A stretch of 64,000 nt of DNA from Ichthyophis bannanicus (GCA_033557465.1 CM066031.1:1067620444-1067684443); one strand, 5' to 3'. Shown: positions 19,866-30,366, counted from the first letter of the stretch. A program made the numbers and translations. The notes: generated by a model not told the origin, from the sequence alone.

Positions 19866-21684
19866 TCTGGAGCCACCAGTAGCACTCGCCCTCGATGCGC
19901 TGAACGACCCGTCCGATTAACGCCCAAGGGGGAAAGACATAAAGGAGACCGTAAGCCGGCCACGGCTGAATGAGGGCGTCGATCCCTTCGGACATGCGCT
20001 CTCTCCGCCTGCTGAAGAAACGCCCCGTCTTCGCTGATTGAAACGTTGCCATGAGGTCCATGAGGGGAGGCCCCCACCGGCGAACGAGTTGCGTGAAAAT
20101 CTGCGGGTTCAGTTCCCATTCCCCGGGGTCGACGTGCACTCTGCTGAGATAATCCGCCGTCACATTGTCCTTTCCCGCGATATGCGCCGCCGATATCGCT
20201 GGCAGGCGGGACTGAACCCAATTGAACAAAGCCGCCACTTCGTTCTCCATGGCCACACTGCCGGTGCCTCCCTGGCGGTTGATGTAGGCCACCGTTGCTG
20301 AGTTGTCTGAGAGCACTCGCACCGGCCGCCCCTTCACCAACGCCTCGAGGGCAATCAGGGCGAGCCTCACCGCTCGCAGTTCGAGACGGTTGATTGACCA
20401 CGACGCCTCCCGGAGAGACCATGTTCCCTGAGCGAATTGACCCTCGCAGTGAGTTCCCCAGCCGGAGAGGCTTGCATCCGTAAGGAACGGAATCCACAGG
20501 GGCGGTTCCAAGGGAAGCCCCATTCGCAGGTTGTCCGCGCACAGCCACCAACGGAGCGACCGAAGAACTAGCATCGGGCAGGGCAACCGCATGTTCGACC
20601 AACGACGTAACAGTGCGCTCTGGAGTGGCCGCATATGGAACCGCGCCCAAGGAACCACCTCCAGGGTCGCTGCCATAGTGCCGAGAAGCCGAAGGTACCA
20701 CCAGGCAGACGGGGTGAACATCCATAGAAAGGAGCGCACCAGACCCTGCAAGGCTTGGACACGGCGCTCCGGCAAACACACCAATCCTCTCGCCGTGTCG
20801 AACCGAACTCCGAGGTACTCGAGGGATTGAGTCGGCGACAAGTGACTCTTTTTCTCGTTTACCACCCAGCCGAGGGACTGCAGCAAGGACACCACTCTGC
20901 CCGTGACCTGTAAACTCTCGTCGTAGGACTTTGCTCGAATCAACCAATCGTCGAGGTAGGGGTGAACCAATATGCCTTCCTTCCGTAAGGCCGCCGCGAC
21001 CACTACCATTACCTTTGTGAAGGTGCGCGGAGCTGTGGCTAGACCAAACGGCATGGCTTGAAATTGAAAGTGACCCCACGGAAAGGCAAACCGCAGGAAC
21101 TTTTGATGAACCTCCCGAATGGGAATGTGCAAGTAGGCCTCCGAGAGGTCGAGGGACGTGAGAAACTCCCCCTGACGCACCGCCACGATGACTGATCTTA
21201 AGGTTTCCATCCGGAAATGAGAGACCCGGAGAAAACGATTCACGCCCTTGAGATCCAGGATTGGCCGAAGCGACCCGTCCTTCTTGGGCACCACAAACTA
21301 GACGGAGTAGCGACCGACGCCGCGCTCGGAAGGAGGAACGGGGACGACCGCCCCTAAGGCTAAGAGGCGGAGCAGAGTCAACCGAATCGCCCGCGCCTTC
21401 TGATCGCCTGTGCTGGGAGAAAGGACAAAGGAATCCGGGAGTGGGCAGGCAAACTCCAGGTCATACCCGTCTCTGATGATCTCCAGTATCCATTGATCCG
21501 AAGTGATTTGGACCCAGGAAGAAAGAAAGTCGCGTAAGCGACCCCCGATGACCAGATTTTCCTCCTGAGCCCGCCTCGCTTCATTGTGGCTTTCGACTAA
21601 AGGAAGAAGGCGAGGAAGAAGAAGCTCCCGAGAATCCTCTGCCCGCTCCTCGAAACCCTCGGAAACCCTGGGATCGAGATCCAA
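19831..21684 (-). pseudogene. DIRS RT-RNase H polyprotein, one internal stop
   Basis: Reverse transcriptase and RNase H. The N-terminal part (21684..21301) has GRLRDFLSSWVQIT and ILEIIRDGYDLEF. A TAG at 21300..21298 then interrupts the frame two codons before VVPKKDGSLRPILDL. The rest (21294..19831, 487 codons) has SLDLSEAYLHIPI, MPFGLATAPRTFTK and the catalytic YLDD (about residues 113-116 from the internal Met). RNase H follows with FLTDASLSGWG, RLELRAVRLAL, LSDNSATVAYINRQGG and HIAGKDNVTADYLSR. The end has DLMATFQSAKT and YGLLYVFPPWALI, similar to the Dam-like segment after RNase H in other DIRS; I cannot see a clear methyltransferase motif. One point change separates it from an open frame. 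Confidence 0.9.
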
Positions 21685-23118
21685 AGCGACCCCGTTGGGA
21701 ACTCCAAGGGCGGGAAGAGCGAAATCTGCGAAAGTCTCGAAATTGACCGCGCGTAGACGGCAAATTCCTACTCAGTTTAGGCTTATCCTCAGGCAGTCTA
21801 CCGCCCTTCGACTCCCCGAGGTCCTTAACCAACTGATCTAGAGCGTCTCCAAACAACAACTTCCCCTTGAAAGGAAGCTTACTGAGACGAGATTTGGACG
21901 AACCGTCGGCCGCCCAGTTGCGCAACCAGATAGATCAGCGCGCCGCCACCAAGGAAGCCATACTATTAGCCAGAGTCCGGATTAAATCATAATGCACATC
22001 TGCCAGATAAGCCGACCCAGACTCCAGCCTGGTCACCTCTAATAACCCCTGCTGATCCAAACCAGAAGCGGTCCGCAGGTGCTGAGCCCAACGCAAACAG
22101 GCCCTAGCTACCCAAGCGCCACAGATAGAGGCCTGCAGAGATAAGGCATTAGCGTCAAAGGCTTGTTTCAGCAAATTGTCTACCTTCTTGTCCTGCGCAT
22201 CCTTTAAGGCAGCACTGCCTTCAACCGGAATGGTGGTCTTTTTAGTGACCGCCGAAACCGCAGCATCAACCCGAGGCGACTTAAACTTTTCCTTGTCTTT
22301 GTCAGCCAAGGGATACAGACGGTTCATCGTCCGAATCCCCTTCAGGCCGGAATCGGGCTGATCCCACTCAGTCTGAATCATCTGTTCCAGTACTCGGTGT
22401 ACTGGAAACACCACTTGAGACTCACGCACGGCCTGGATGAGAGGATCTTCTAAACCGTCCTCCTCGATAGGACGAGGCACCGCCAGATTGAGCGTCTGAA
22501 GAGATTCCGTGATCAAAGGCACCAGCTCTTCTCTACGAAATACCCGAATAATTCGGGCCTGTTCCTCCGGCTCCGGTATCTCTCCATCCTCCAACTCCTC
22601 AGCACCAGCCTCAGGTTCTACGTCCACATCCAGATCCTGCCAACTCAGCTCGTCCTGCTCCACGTCCAAGGACTTCAAGCGTTTGGCGGTATGTGGGAAA
22701 CTGCGCCGGGGCTCCTCAGCTATTAAGGAGGAAAGGGACGCCAGCCAGGACTCGGGCAACTTGCCGGAGCGGCTTAAGCGAAAGGCCTGGTGCATGAGGA
22801 GAACGAAATCTGGGGAAAAATCCGCGGAGAAGGACTCAACAGCCTCCATTGGTAACGTGCCAGTTTGCCCTAAAATAGGGGTCGTAGGGCCAGAGGGGAG
22901 AGGACCAGCCGAGGGCCCCCCTCCGCTATAACAGGAGGGCTGTCAGATTCCAGCAGCTCCTTTGGATGCTCGGAGGCTGAAGAAACCGAGGCACAGCTCC
23001 TGCACAGGCCAGAGTCCGCATTCGCCCCCCTGCGCGATCCGCAGATCACGCACTGCGGTTTAGTAGCCAAGCTATCACCGGAGGCGGCCCTGAAAATAGA
23101 GCTGGATGAGTGCTCCAA
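21581..23118 (-). pseudogene. DIRS ORF1 (gag-like), one frameshift and one stop
   Basis: Probable particle or nucleic-acid-binding protein. 23118..22870 encodes the N-terminus with two close Cys pairs (CVICG and LCRSC), a zinc-binding-like arrangement. A frame change near 22890 leads to 22849..21935 (304 codons) with the diagnostic block KSPRVDAAVSAVTKK, VEGSAALKDAQDKK and LQASICGAWVARA. A TGA at 21937..21935 (following SLVAAR, probably from an Arg codon at a CpG) separates it from an in-frame C-terminal tail (21925..21581). That tail is rich in Arg, Gly, Phe and Ser (RGFRRF/GRGF-like), typical of RNA-binding tails. It overlaps the RT frame by about 100 bases. Confidence 0.85.
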
Positions 23119-23877
23119 CCAAAAATAAAAATAGTTGCAGTTTTGGCTACTTCTGTATTAAAATAAAAAAATTAAAAAAAAATTAAAACATCAGGCCTGC
23201 ATGCTGAGAGGCCCGCAGGCAAAATCGCCACAAAAAGGGCACCAAAAACCTCAAGGGGAACGCGTGCACATCTATTGAAGTTGGCGGGAAGAAAGCAAAA
23301 ACGGGACAGAAAATGGCCGCCGGCACTTACTCGGCGGCGAAAATAAAAGGGCGCGAAAATTAAAGGCAGGCAACAAATGATTAAAAAATAAACGAAAGAA
23401 AGGAAATGCAACACAACCGCGATCCCTGCCGAAAAGGGGAAGGCACGTACCGACGATGTACCGTCGGGAGCAGTTTCACCGCCCGAATCTAGCGCGGGAG
23501 CACGCTACCGCTCTGGACTTACCAGACAGCCAACAGCACTGCGGGGGACAAGCAGAAGGGAGGCAAAGACGTCCCAGAACCAAGAAGGTGGACGGGAAAG
23601 GCAGATCTCTTCCCCGTACAGTCTAGGAGAGAGATCAAACCTGCCGGACTGCCAGAGCTCCTCCAAAGAGAAGGCAGAAGACCAAAGCAGATCTGGCTTC
23701 TCCACCCCGGCGTGCCTCTTGTTTTTTGTTTTTTTTTAAAGGAACAGCTACCTATAAAGAAATGAAGGAGAAAGAAAATCCCCAAATAAAAGAAAACTCT
23801 CTAGTGTTGCTCTCTAAGTGCCCCTAAGTGAGCCTAACCCAGGCACACACGTCCTCCAGCTGCAAGGAGACTGGACA

Positions 23878-24008
23878 CACTGGGGGCTGATGGGAGCTCC
23901 GACAGCATATAGCATACAGAGGAAGATTTTGATTGGTCCAGTCTCCAGGCTGCAGGAGGAGGTGCACTACCCGGATGTGGAGGACTAAACTGGAGGACCG
24001 CTCAGGAA
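23878..24008 (-). repeat. DIRS left inverted terminal repeat
   Basis: Reverse complement of 18119..18236 over about 117 bases with roughly one difference (for example cactgggggctgatggga against its partner). The outer extension (ggaccgctcaggaa, 23995..24008) is not shared exactly with the right end, but reappears in the internal complementary region. Confidence 0.92.
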
Positions 24009-24048
24009 CTTCTCCCAGAGTACCTTCCTCCCTTCTGTGACTAGAGTA

Positions 24049-24494
24049 CAATGTTGCCAGATGATCTCAAAAATTTCCAACCCAAAGCGGGTTAAAAAAT
24101 AGTTCAAAATAGCAACCCACCCTTGGGTTCACTCTCCCCTTTCCTGATTGGCAGGTCTGACAGTTCATCAAGTGTGCCCGCACCGACCTTGCCACATGGC
24201 CTTACCCTCCTCTTCCCCGATTGAGGGGCCGATTCCAGCCAATTAATCCCCCTGCCACATCTCATTGGTCAGCTCCTGATGCACTGCTCTGGGACTTGTC
24301 CAATAAGCTGCAGCCAAGGACCATGACCCTCTCTGAAGCTGGAGTCTGCCTTTTTGCTCTTTTATCTGTGGCTTTTTTTTTACCCAAAGTGGCAATGACA
24401 AATAGCCCACAAACTCGCAACCTGCACATTTCTCTCAAAGTCTGGGTAAAAAGTCACCCAGTTGGGTGGAAAAATCGTAGAAATGGCAACACTG
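24049..24494. mobile_element. hAT-like MITE with probable 8-bp target duplication
   Basis: Left end caatgttgccagatgatctc, right end agaaatggcaacactg; inverted, the termini agree in ca(a/g)tgttgcca and continue with an aaaattt(c/t)ca match. The flanks are ctagagta and ctagaaca, six of eight matching, as a hAT target duplication would be after decay. The interior has a gggttgctattttgaac-like stretch but no frame with a domain. Confidence 0.6.
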
Positions 24495-24502
24495 CTAGAA
24501 CA

Positions 24503-24955
24503 GCATTCCAGTGCTCCACTCCCACAGTCTTCCCATTGGCTGGACCTTACTCACAGTCTCAGCTGCTAATTACATTGGAAGCAGGCAGGAAAACCTCATT
24601 CATGTGGGGGGAGGAGGAGGAGGATTAGAGAACTGCAGATACAAGTTTAAATTCTGAAAAATCTCCAGATATGTTAGACTTCCTTTCAGCTTCCAGACAT
24701 TAATGTAAAAATCAGTAGAATCATGAAAAAAGCCAGATAGTTGTCAATCCTAATCTCTCGGGTGCTGAGCGCATCTGACAGCAGCCCCCTAAACTCTGGA
24801 CCCCAGCTATGTTCCTAGCTTATCATTTGCTTAATCTAGCCCAGGCCATGATAACAGATACTAGCTGACACTACAGACAGCAACCAGTGAGAAAGCAGTA
24901 CAATTCAGTTAGTAGCTTTCACAGTAGAAATAACAGTAAAGAAAATGAAATATGT
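24503..24955. other. No recognisable feature
   Basis: Mixed sequence with a purine-rich patch near 24607. No domain, tail or inverted termini. Confidence 0.4.
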
Positions 24956-24959
24956 GTGT

Positions 24960-26095
24960 GAATAATTTTAAAATGTGGAATTATTTTTAATCCCTGTGTC
25001 TGCTTGGGTGTATAGGGGTTTGAGTGTATGTGTGTGTGTGTGTGTTTGGTTTTATATTCCTGTTGCAATTCAGGCAGAGCACACCTCTGTGGTGGGGCAT
25101 TTATGGATGATGTACTTTTGGAGGTTAGTGACAATTGTGGGGAGGTAGTTTGCAGACTGGTGGGGTAGCTTAAAGTGGGGAGTTTTTGGATGTGGGGCAT
25201 ATGCATGGGGAGATTCTTTGAGAATGAGGAAGTCGTGGGGGATATTTTTGGTGGGTGGAGCAGTTTGCACGGTGGTGGGGCAATTGTGGGGGAGTAGTTT
25301 CTGGGGGTAGTGAAATTGTAGCAGTATATTTTGGGAGTGGAGGCAGTTTGCGGACTGGTGGGACATATGCATGGGTATTTTGTGAGGTAGTTGGGCAGTT
25401 GGGGGTAATTTTTAGGGGTTGGACAGTTTGAAGCATGGTAGGGCAATTATGAAAGGGTATTTCTTGGGAGTGGAGGAGTTTGCAAAGTGTTTAGGACAGC
25501 TGTGGGAGGTTGTTTATTGAGGTGGGGCGGTTTGCGGTATGATGAGTTTCTGAGGTAGGCCAGTTTGCAGGGTAGTGAGGCAGTGCTGAGAGTTTGGTTT
25601 ATTGGGGTGGGGACAGTTAGTTTTGTAAGGTAGTTGTGGGGGTGTAGTTTCTGGCAGTGGGGCAGTTTGCAGGGAGGCAAGGCAGTTGTGGGATGGTTTT
25701 TGGGTGGTTGTAGTATTTGGCAGCTTGCCAGGGCAGTTGTGAGGAAGTAATTTTTGGAGGTGGGACAGTGTGCTCAATAGTGGAGAATTATTTTTTTTTT
25801 TGGTGGGGGGGGGGGGGGGGCCCATTGTGAGAATAAACTGTAGGGAGAGGAAGTTTGAAAGGAGCTATTCTCTGCTATTTTTCAGTCTATGTTTCTATGC
25901 TACAGACGCTGGAACTCCTTCTCTCATAGAAATACATTGGGCTAGGTTTTTTTTGGGGGGGGGGGGGGCTTATTTTTATGGAATCACCAGTCCAATTTGG
26001 CCCATTTTCAAAATTGATGTGTCTATTTTTTTTCCCCACATGCCAAGTTTAATCCCATTGTGTTAAAATTTTCAGAAAGTCATTTTGCCCTGAAA
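24960..26095. repeat. Minisatellite-bearing repeat (family X), copy C, the fullest copy
   Basis: The left edge (gtggaattatttttaatccctgtgtc) matches copy B. A TG run follows, then about 750 bases of degenerate units of roughly 45-60 bases (core gtggggcagtttgcagggtgg, alternate gcagttgtgggggtagtttc). The right module is tttctatgctacagacgctggaactccttctctcatagaaatacattggg, then T-run, G-run, and gaaagtcattttgcccc-like text. Minus-strand Pro/Thr/His-rich frames of up to 175 codons come purely from this repeat. Confidence 0.7.
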
Positions 26096-26099
26096 CAGA

Positions 26100-26289
26100 T
26101 AAAGGGGTATGTTTACTAAACTGCGTTAGTGCAATTCGCGTTAGGAGCCGCGTTAGTGGAAGGAAAGCCAAAAAAGGACATGGGCGGTACATCATAACCG
26201 ATAACGCGCAGTTGCGCGCGTTATTACGCGCGGTGCAGCAACGATCGTTACACTTGTGCGCAGCAGCGCACGCACTATAACACAGCGTG
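26100..26289. repeat. Family W-like repeat, CpG-rich
   Basis: Opens gtttactaaactgcgttag, the inverse of the end of the 10.0-10.6 kb block. A run of cgcg-rich short palindromes follows (taacgcgcagttgcgcgcgtta, gcgcagcagcgc). The CpG density is striking against the surroundings, which suggests young sequence that has not yet lost CpG by methylation decay. Non-coding. Confidence 0.4.
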
Positions 26290-26460
26290 CAGACACCCAA
26301 ATACAGAAACAGAGCTGTAGTACAATGGTTACTACACAGACAGATGGTACAAGGGTCATGGGTTCGATTCACCAGTGTGCCTAATGAATAAGGCTGGCTG
26401 AGGCGTCCTGTGTAACCCTTTGAAAGCCGACTATAATATTTTAGTCTGCAGGCGGGTTAC
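26290..26460 (+). mobile_element. tRNA-headed SINE-like unit
   Basis: Shows a B-box-like gggttcgattcac about 45 bases after an A-box-like tgtagtacaatggtta, the internal pol III promoter spacing of tRNA-derived SINEs. The body that follows (gctggctgaggcgtcctgtgtaaccctttg) differs from the other SINEs in the window. A functional tRNA is unlikely: the arms do not close into a cloverleaf by eye. Confidence 0.45.
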
Positions 26461-26532
26461 AGTTTGCATATGTCAGGAAAATTGTACCCGTCCTATGAAA
26501 TATGTTCCAATAGTGACGTTCTCTCTGACATG

Positions 26533-26652
26533 GTCATGTATTATATACCAGTTGATAGGAATATTTAGGCGATCCCTATAGGGCGAAGTGTAAGGCACGC
26601 CCTATAGGGAGCGCCTAAATATTCCTTTCAAATGGCATATAATACATATAAT
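26533..26652. repeat. Long hairpin (inverted repeat, about 57-base arms)
   Basis: The inner arms aggaatatttaggcg...ccctatagggcg (26560..26588) and their complement (26601..26629) pair over 29 bases with one mismatch around a 12-base loop. The outer arms catgtattatataccagttg and its partner extend it with a few mismatches. It lies directly next to the truncated end of a DIRS copy. It looks like a foldback DNA transposon; family unknown. Confidence 0.75.
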
Positions 26653-26694
26653 ATAGGGTGAAGTGTAATGTGCGCCCTGTAGGGCGCCGCGTAA

Positions 26695-27904
26695 TGGGTG
26701 CCGCGTAAGGCGCGCCCTGAGGGCACCGGCATCGACGACCTCGGCCCCAAACGGGAGGCCGAGGGGGACCTTGGCCGAGGATCAACTCGAGACCGAATCG
26801 ATTTGAGGATCGGCTCGGCCTCTGGAGTCGACTTGGACGTCGAGGTCCCGGTGGTCGGGGCAGATGCACCGGTCAAACCGGCGATCAGTACCCGCTGCTG
26901 CTCCTTGAAGGCAGCCAAGCTACTCTCCAAGGCCGTCAACCTGAGACTCAGCTCAGGAGACTCAGCAGCCCCCTACTCGGGCCCCGACGGCATCGGGCCT
27001 GACGTCGGCTCCCCCGGAGGGGCGTCTATGAGGACAACAGCACTCATGTGACTCGGGGACTCCAGCTCCACTCGAGGCAACTTGGCAGGCCTCTCCGACT
27101 CCGAGGACCCGGGACGGCGGTCGGGGCTATGCGACCTGGCCCTCGAGGAGCCAAGAATGTCCACCAATGCCGCCCTCGCGGGTTTCTTCTTCCTTCTGTG
27201 TTCCCTCAAAGGAGGCCCCCTTTCAGAGGAGCCTCGACGGTGCTCGGGGTCGGACTCCCGAGATGTCGAGGCCTCTGACGAAGTCCGGACCTGGCCGGAC
27301 GCAGAGTCAGAAAAAAGTCTTTCACGCTGATGCTGACGGCTCCTCAGCGCCTTAGAGGACATTTTGCCGCAAGGGACACAGACCACTGGGTCATGGTCGG
27401 GCCCGAGGCACCGGAGGCAGCAGTCATGTGTGTCGGTGAGAGACATCAGCTTCTTACACCGATCACACTTCTTGAACCCACTGGCAGCCATCGGGGGAAA
27501 AAAGACCCCTGCAAGGTCAAAAGACCGGACTGCCAGTGAAAAATAGAAAAAAAGCAGGAACGCTAGTCACGAAGGACAAAAACCGAAAAAATTAGCTCCG
27601 GGCTCGATACCGGTGTATCGGGCCCAGGCGGGAAGGGGAACTGGCGTCGAACCGGGCAAAAACCACGAATCCACGCAGGAAAAATCAACTTTTCACCGGG
27701 TGACAACGACACACGTCCGTCGGGCTCCGCAGAAAAAAGAAGACTGAGCAAGATGGCACCCTTGGGCAGGAAGGGGACCGCGCATGCGCGCTGCATTCCC
27801 AAAGGCTTTCTTTGAAAGCTGGGGAAATGCTCTGCACGAGGGCTCCGTTGGCGCCGACGTCACCCATATGTGAGGACTGACTTCCTGCTTGGTCCTGGAG
27901 AAAA
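26695..27904 (-). mobile_element. DIRS 5' fragment (left terminus and gag start only)
   Basis: Read from 27904, the left terminus (27859..27904) matches the right half of the ICR of the 33.7-37.5 kb DIRS over about 44 bases, apparently without mismatch. The inverted terminal repeat (about 27765..27890) pairs with the right terminal repeat of that copy (33735..33865). A 5' UTR and gag follow. The copy stops near 26695, where the hairpin repeat begins, so RT, RNase H, recombinase and ICR are absent. It belongs to the same subfamily as the 33.7-kb copy but cannot be part of the same insertion, because the order would be wrong. Confidence 0.85.
26700..27491 (-). pseudogene. DIRS gag-like ORF1, N-terminal part
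   Basis: 172 codons from an ATG at 27491: MAASGFKKCDRCKKL, then HDCCLRCLGPDHDPVVC and CGKM. This paired-Cys array is characteristic of DIRS ORF1 N-termini and probably binds zinc and nucleic acid. A Ser/Arg-rich linker follows. A TAG at 26975..26973 interrupts, after which the same frame continues with LRLTALESSLAAFKEQQ, a likely coiled coil, until the element is cut near 26700. Confidence 0.8.
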
Positions 27905-27984
27905 GGGATAAAAAATGTCTGTCCATCTATATAATGCTTTCCAACTTCCATTGGGTTGAAAAGAATAAAAAATAGAAAGCAAAT

Positions 27985-28465
27985 CTAAATGAGGAAAATA
28001 GGAACGAGCATATCCACTGACAAGTTAGATTTAAAACCGTAATAAAGGAAGGCCAAGAAAAAATGTGAAAAAAAGTGTTTTCTATAGAGGCAAAAACTAT
28101 TTTTTAAAGTACATAAAAAGCATGAGGCCTGTCAAGGAGTCAATAAGACTTCTAGGTGACCAGGGGTAAAAGAATCATTCAGGGAAGAGAAAGCCATCAC
28201 AAAACTAAATGAATTCTTCGCCCTGGTTTTTACTGAAGATGACATTGGGGAAATACTCACAGTGCAGCAGATATCTGAAGGTGAGTCGGAGAAACCGCGC
28301 AAATTACTGAGAAACTAGAGGATGTATTAGAATGAACTGATAGGCCAAATATCATCAAATCACCAGGGATCTTGGGTATGCAGCCCACAGTTCTAAAATA
28401 ACTCAAATATGAAACTGAAAACCTGCTACTGATCATCTCTGACCATCATTAAAATATACCACTTT
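27985..28465 (+). mobile_element. CR1 linker and RT-start fragment
   Basis: Plus-strand reading in shifting frames gives the CR1 linker (KTVIKEGQEK, an EAKTIF block), then ITKLNEFFALVFTEDD, which corresponds to the conserved block just before RT. A degraded SPGILGMQPTVLK segment (the GPDGIHP-type motif) follows. The copy stops near 28465. Confidence 0.65.
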
Positions 28466-28634
28466 GAGGACTAAAGAGCAGGACCACACCAAGCTAAAAA
28501 TGCGCTCTGTGCAAGTAACGAATCCGGTGTCCCCTCCCCCCTCTATCCAGCCACATGCAGTAACTCACTCTTTTTGAGCTTCCCGAAAGCCCAGTTATGA
28601 TATCAGTGCCCCCTTCTGTGCTTGCACCCTGTGT

Positions 28635-28834
28635 AGGGTTGCCAATTGGCTCCAGATGCACCCGACAGGCTTGATCCAGTCCTGGGTTTACCCCATTGCA
28701 TGCAGGGACATGTAGTTCCGATTTCTCCATTGTACTCCATAAGAAAAGCAAGACTACAAATCCCTGCATGCAATGGGATCAACCCAGGACTGGATCAAGC
28801 CTGTTAGTTGCAACTGGAGTCAGTTGGCAACCCT
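28635..28834. mobile_element. MITE with long inverted repeats
   Basis: The termini agggttgccaattggctcca and the inverted right end (tggagtcagttggcaaccct) frame an almost fully palindromic interior (ggcttgatccagtcctgggt ... and its partner; ccattgcatgcaggga with tccctgcatgcaatgg). About 200 bp, non-coding. It resembles foldback/hAT derivatives, but I do not name the family. Confidence 0.75.
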
Positions 28835-28835
28835 A

Positions 28836-29139
28836 GCCTTGTGTGGCTGCACCGCTCGCACAGCCTTTGGTGCGGCCCTGCTAAAGGGTAGTCAGTATAA
28901 TGCTAATTTTTAACAAGTTGAAAAAGCATGCTCTAAGCATTGTACAAAGTGCATTTTGCATGGGTGGTGAATGGGTGGAATGGATGCCTCAGTGAATGAC
29001 TGCATAGATAATGAATAGCTGGGGGGGAGGTGGAGGTGAGTAGTGCTTTGGGCCCTCATCTCCTTAGACTTCTGTTCACCTCCTATGTGTATCTTTACCA
29101 TTCCTCTAGATTTACTCTAGTCCCTAGTTGTTGTGTTGT
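28836..29139. other. No recognisable feature
   Basis: Short frames only; a G-run near 29020. Nothing with a domain or repeat termini. Confidence 0.4.
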
Positions 29140-29270
29140 CTGTCTTGATTAGACGGTAAGCTCTGATAGGGACCGTCTCTTACATATCTCTGTACAGTGC
29201 TATACAAAATGATAAATAGCAATAGTATTCATGGTAGTAGTGAATGGTGAGGTAGAATGCATTCTAGTAG
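29140..29270 (+). mobile_element. SINE/LINE 3' end with a tagtag-type tail
   Basis: Reads gattagacggtaagctctga, tagggaccgtctcttaca, ctgtacagtgctatacaaaatgataaatagcaatag. This is the well-known end module of a tetrapod non-LTR family that finishes in aaatgataaatagtagtag. Only the 3' end is present. The family name is not certain. Confidence 0.6.
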
Positions 29271-29329
29271 AGAATAAAGCATGCAAGGGTTCAGCTGTGT
29301 CAGGGATGGGGGGAGGGGGGGAGGGAAAT

Positions 29330-29480
29330 GGGAGAGTGAATCAGCCCTCCCTATCCTCTCCCTCTTTCCTTACTTCCTTCCCCTTCCTCATTTCCTTTTC
29401 TCCCCATTCTCTTTCATTCTTCCTGGCCTTCCTCCCTCTCTCCTTATTTTCCATCCCGAACTACCAACTGCACCTCTAGT
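29330..29480. repeat. Pyrimidine-rich simple-sequence tract
   Basis: ctcccttcctcattcc-type C/T repeats without a fixed period, following a short G-rich patch. Confidence 0.6.
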
Positions 29481-30366
29481 CAGGCCAGGGTCACTTGTTT
29501 TGCCTGTGCAAGTAGGAGTTGGGTACCTGCTGGAACATTCAATTTGCTGTTGCAGCAGGGCCACTTGCTCTATCCAACCTGAAAAAGAAATGCTACAACC
29601 CAGGGGCCATCCTGCTTTCCCTCCCTATCTCCTTGATGTAGAAAATATTTTAAGCTATTGTTTCTTTACTATCCTTTCTTGCTCATGATCTCCCTGCCTG
29701 TAACTACTTGAAAGAAATGTTTCTAAGGCCATCCTTCTCTTCAGATTTCCACAGTTTAATACACAAAAAGAAAGAAAGCCCTATTGAGAAATCCTGGGCC
29801 TGTCCCTGCTGTTCATAAAGAAAAGTGCAGCTGGCAATACTCCCTCCTTCCCTGCTGTCCAAAAAAAAAGAGTATTTCCTTTTTTGGACAGCAAGGGACT
29901 ATTCCCAAATTGCATTGTTCTCATATGGGCGGAAGGGAACGGAAGGAAGTTTTGGATTTAGCTCATGCCTCGGGTTGTTTTTCAGATTTTTTTTTCCAAC
30001 CCACAGATCTGAAGAGAAGGATGGCCTGAAAAATTTTTCAGGCAGTTTACAAACAGGGATTTTACAAACAGGGTGCTTGGAGGGAGGAAGGATGGCTCTG
30101 AACCTTCCTCCTGTGGCTCTTCTCACAGCTCCCTTGCCTCTCCTTTGGCAGGTGAGCCCCGCGCCCCCCAGTCGCTCACAGATTCCATGGCCCTTTAACT
30201 GGAAGGCAGTCCTGTTCCCACCTGCCACACTACTCACAACTTTCAACCCTTTTATTTATTGGGCAGACAAGGGGATTCCTGCCTGCTGCAGCTCAAAGCG
30301 TCCATCTCCTGGCCCTTTCCTCATTTCCCTACACATAGGTTTGTCTGTGCACGCGCATGTTCAAAC
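29481..30366. other. No recognisable feature
   Basis: Holds a 190-codon plus-strand frame (29825..30397) and shorter ones without any domain; Phe/Ser/Pro-rich composition suggests chance openness. A small inverted pair (aaaaagagtatttcctttttt) is present. Confidence 0.35.

Larger units (their letters stand above)
18077..24008 (-). mobile_element. DIRS-type tyrosine-recombinase retrotransposon, structurally complete
   Basis: A 5.9-kb element read from 24008 to 18077. It holds a left inverted terminal repeat, gag-like ORF1, overlapping RT/RNase H, tyrosine recombinase, the internal complementary region (ICR), and a right inverted terminal repeat. No LTRs, no DDE integrase and no target duplication are seen, as expected for DIRS, which is thought to insert a closed circle by recombination. 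The two terminal repeats differ by about one base in a 117-base core. The recombinase frame is intact, RT has one stop, and gag has one stop and one frameshift. It is therefore a recent copy. Flanks are family X sequence at the left and a hAT-like MITE 40 bases away at the right. Confidence 0.92.

Noticed and set aside
19628..21079. A 483-codon minus-strand frame
   Set aside because: Shadow of the DIRS RT/RNase H frame in another phase; GC-rich codons leave it open by chance.
18077..24008. Reading the DIRS as an LTR retrotransposon or retrovirus
   Set aside because: Terminal repeats are inverted, a tyrosine recombinase replaces a DDE integrase, and there is no protease or envelope frame.
24919..25825. 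Several Pro/Thr/His-rich minus-strand frames of up to 175 codons
   Set aside because: Produced by the G/T-rich minisatellite of family X; all unit-periodic.
26560..26629. Rho-independent terminator
   Set aside because: The hairpin has no U-run and the window is not bacterial.
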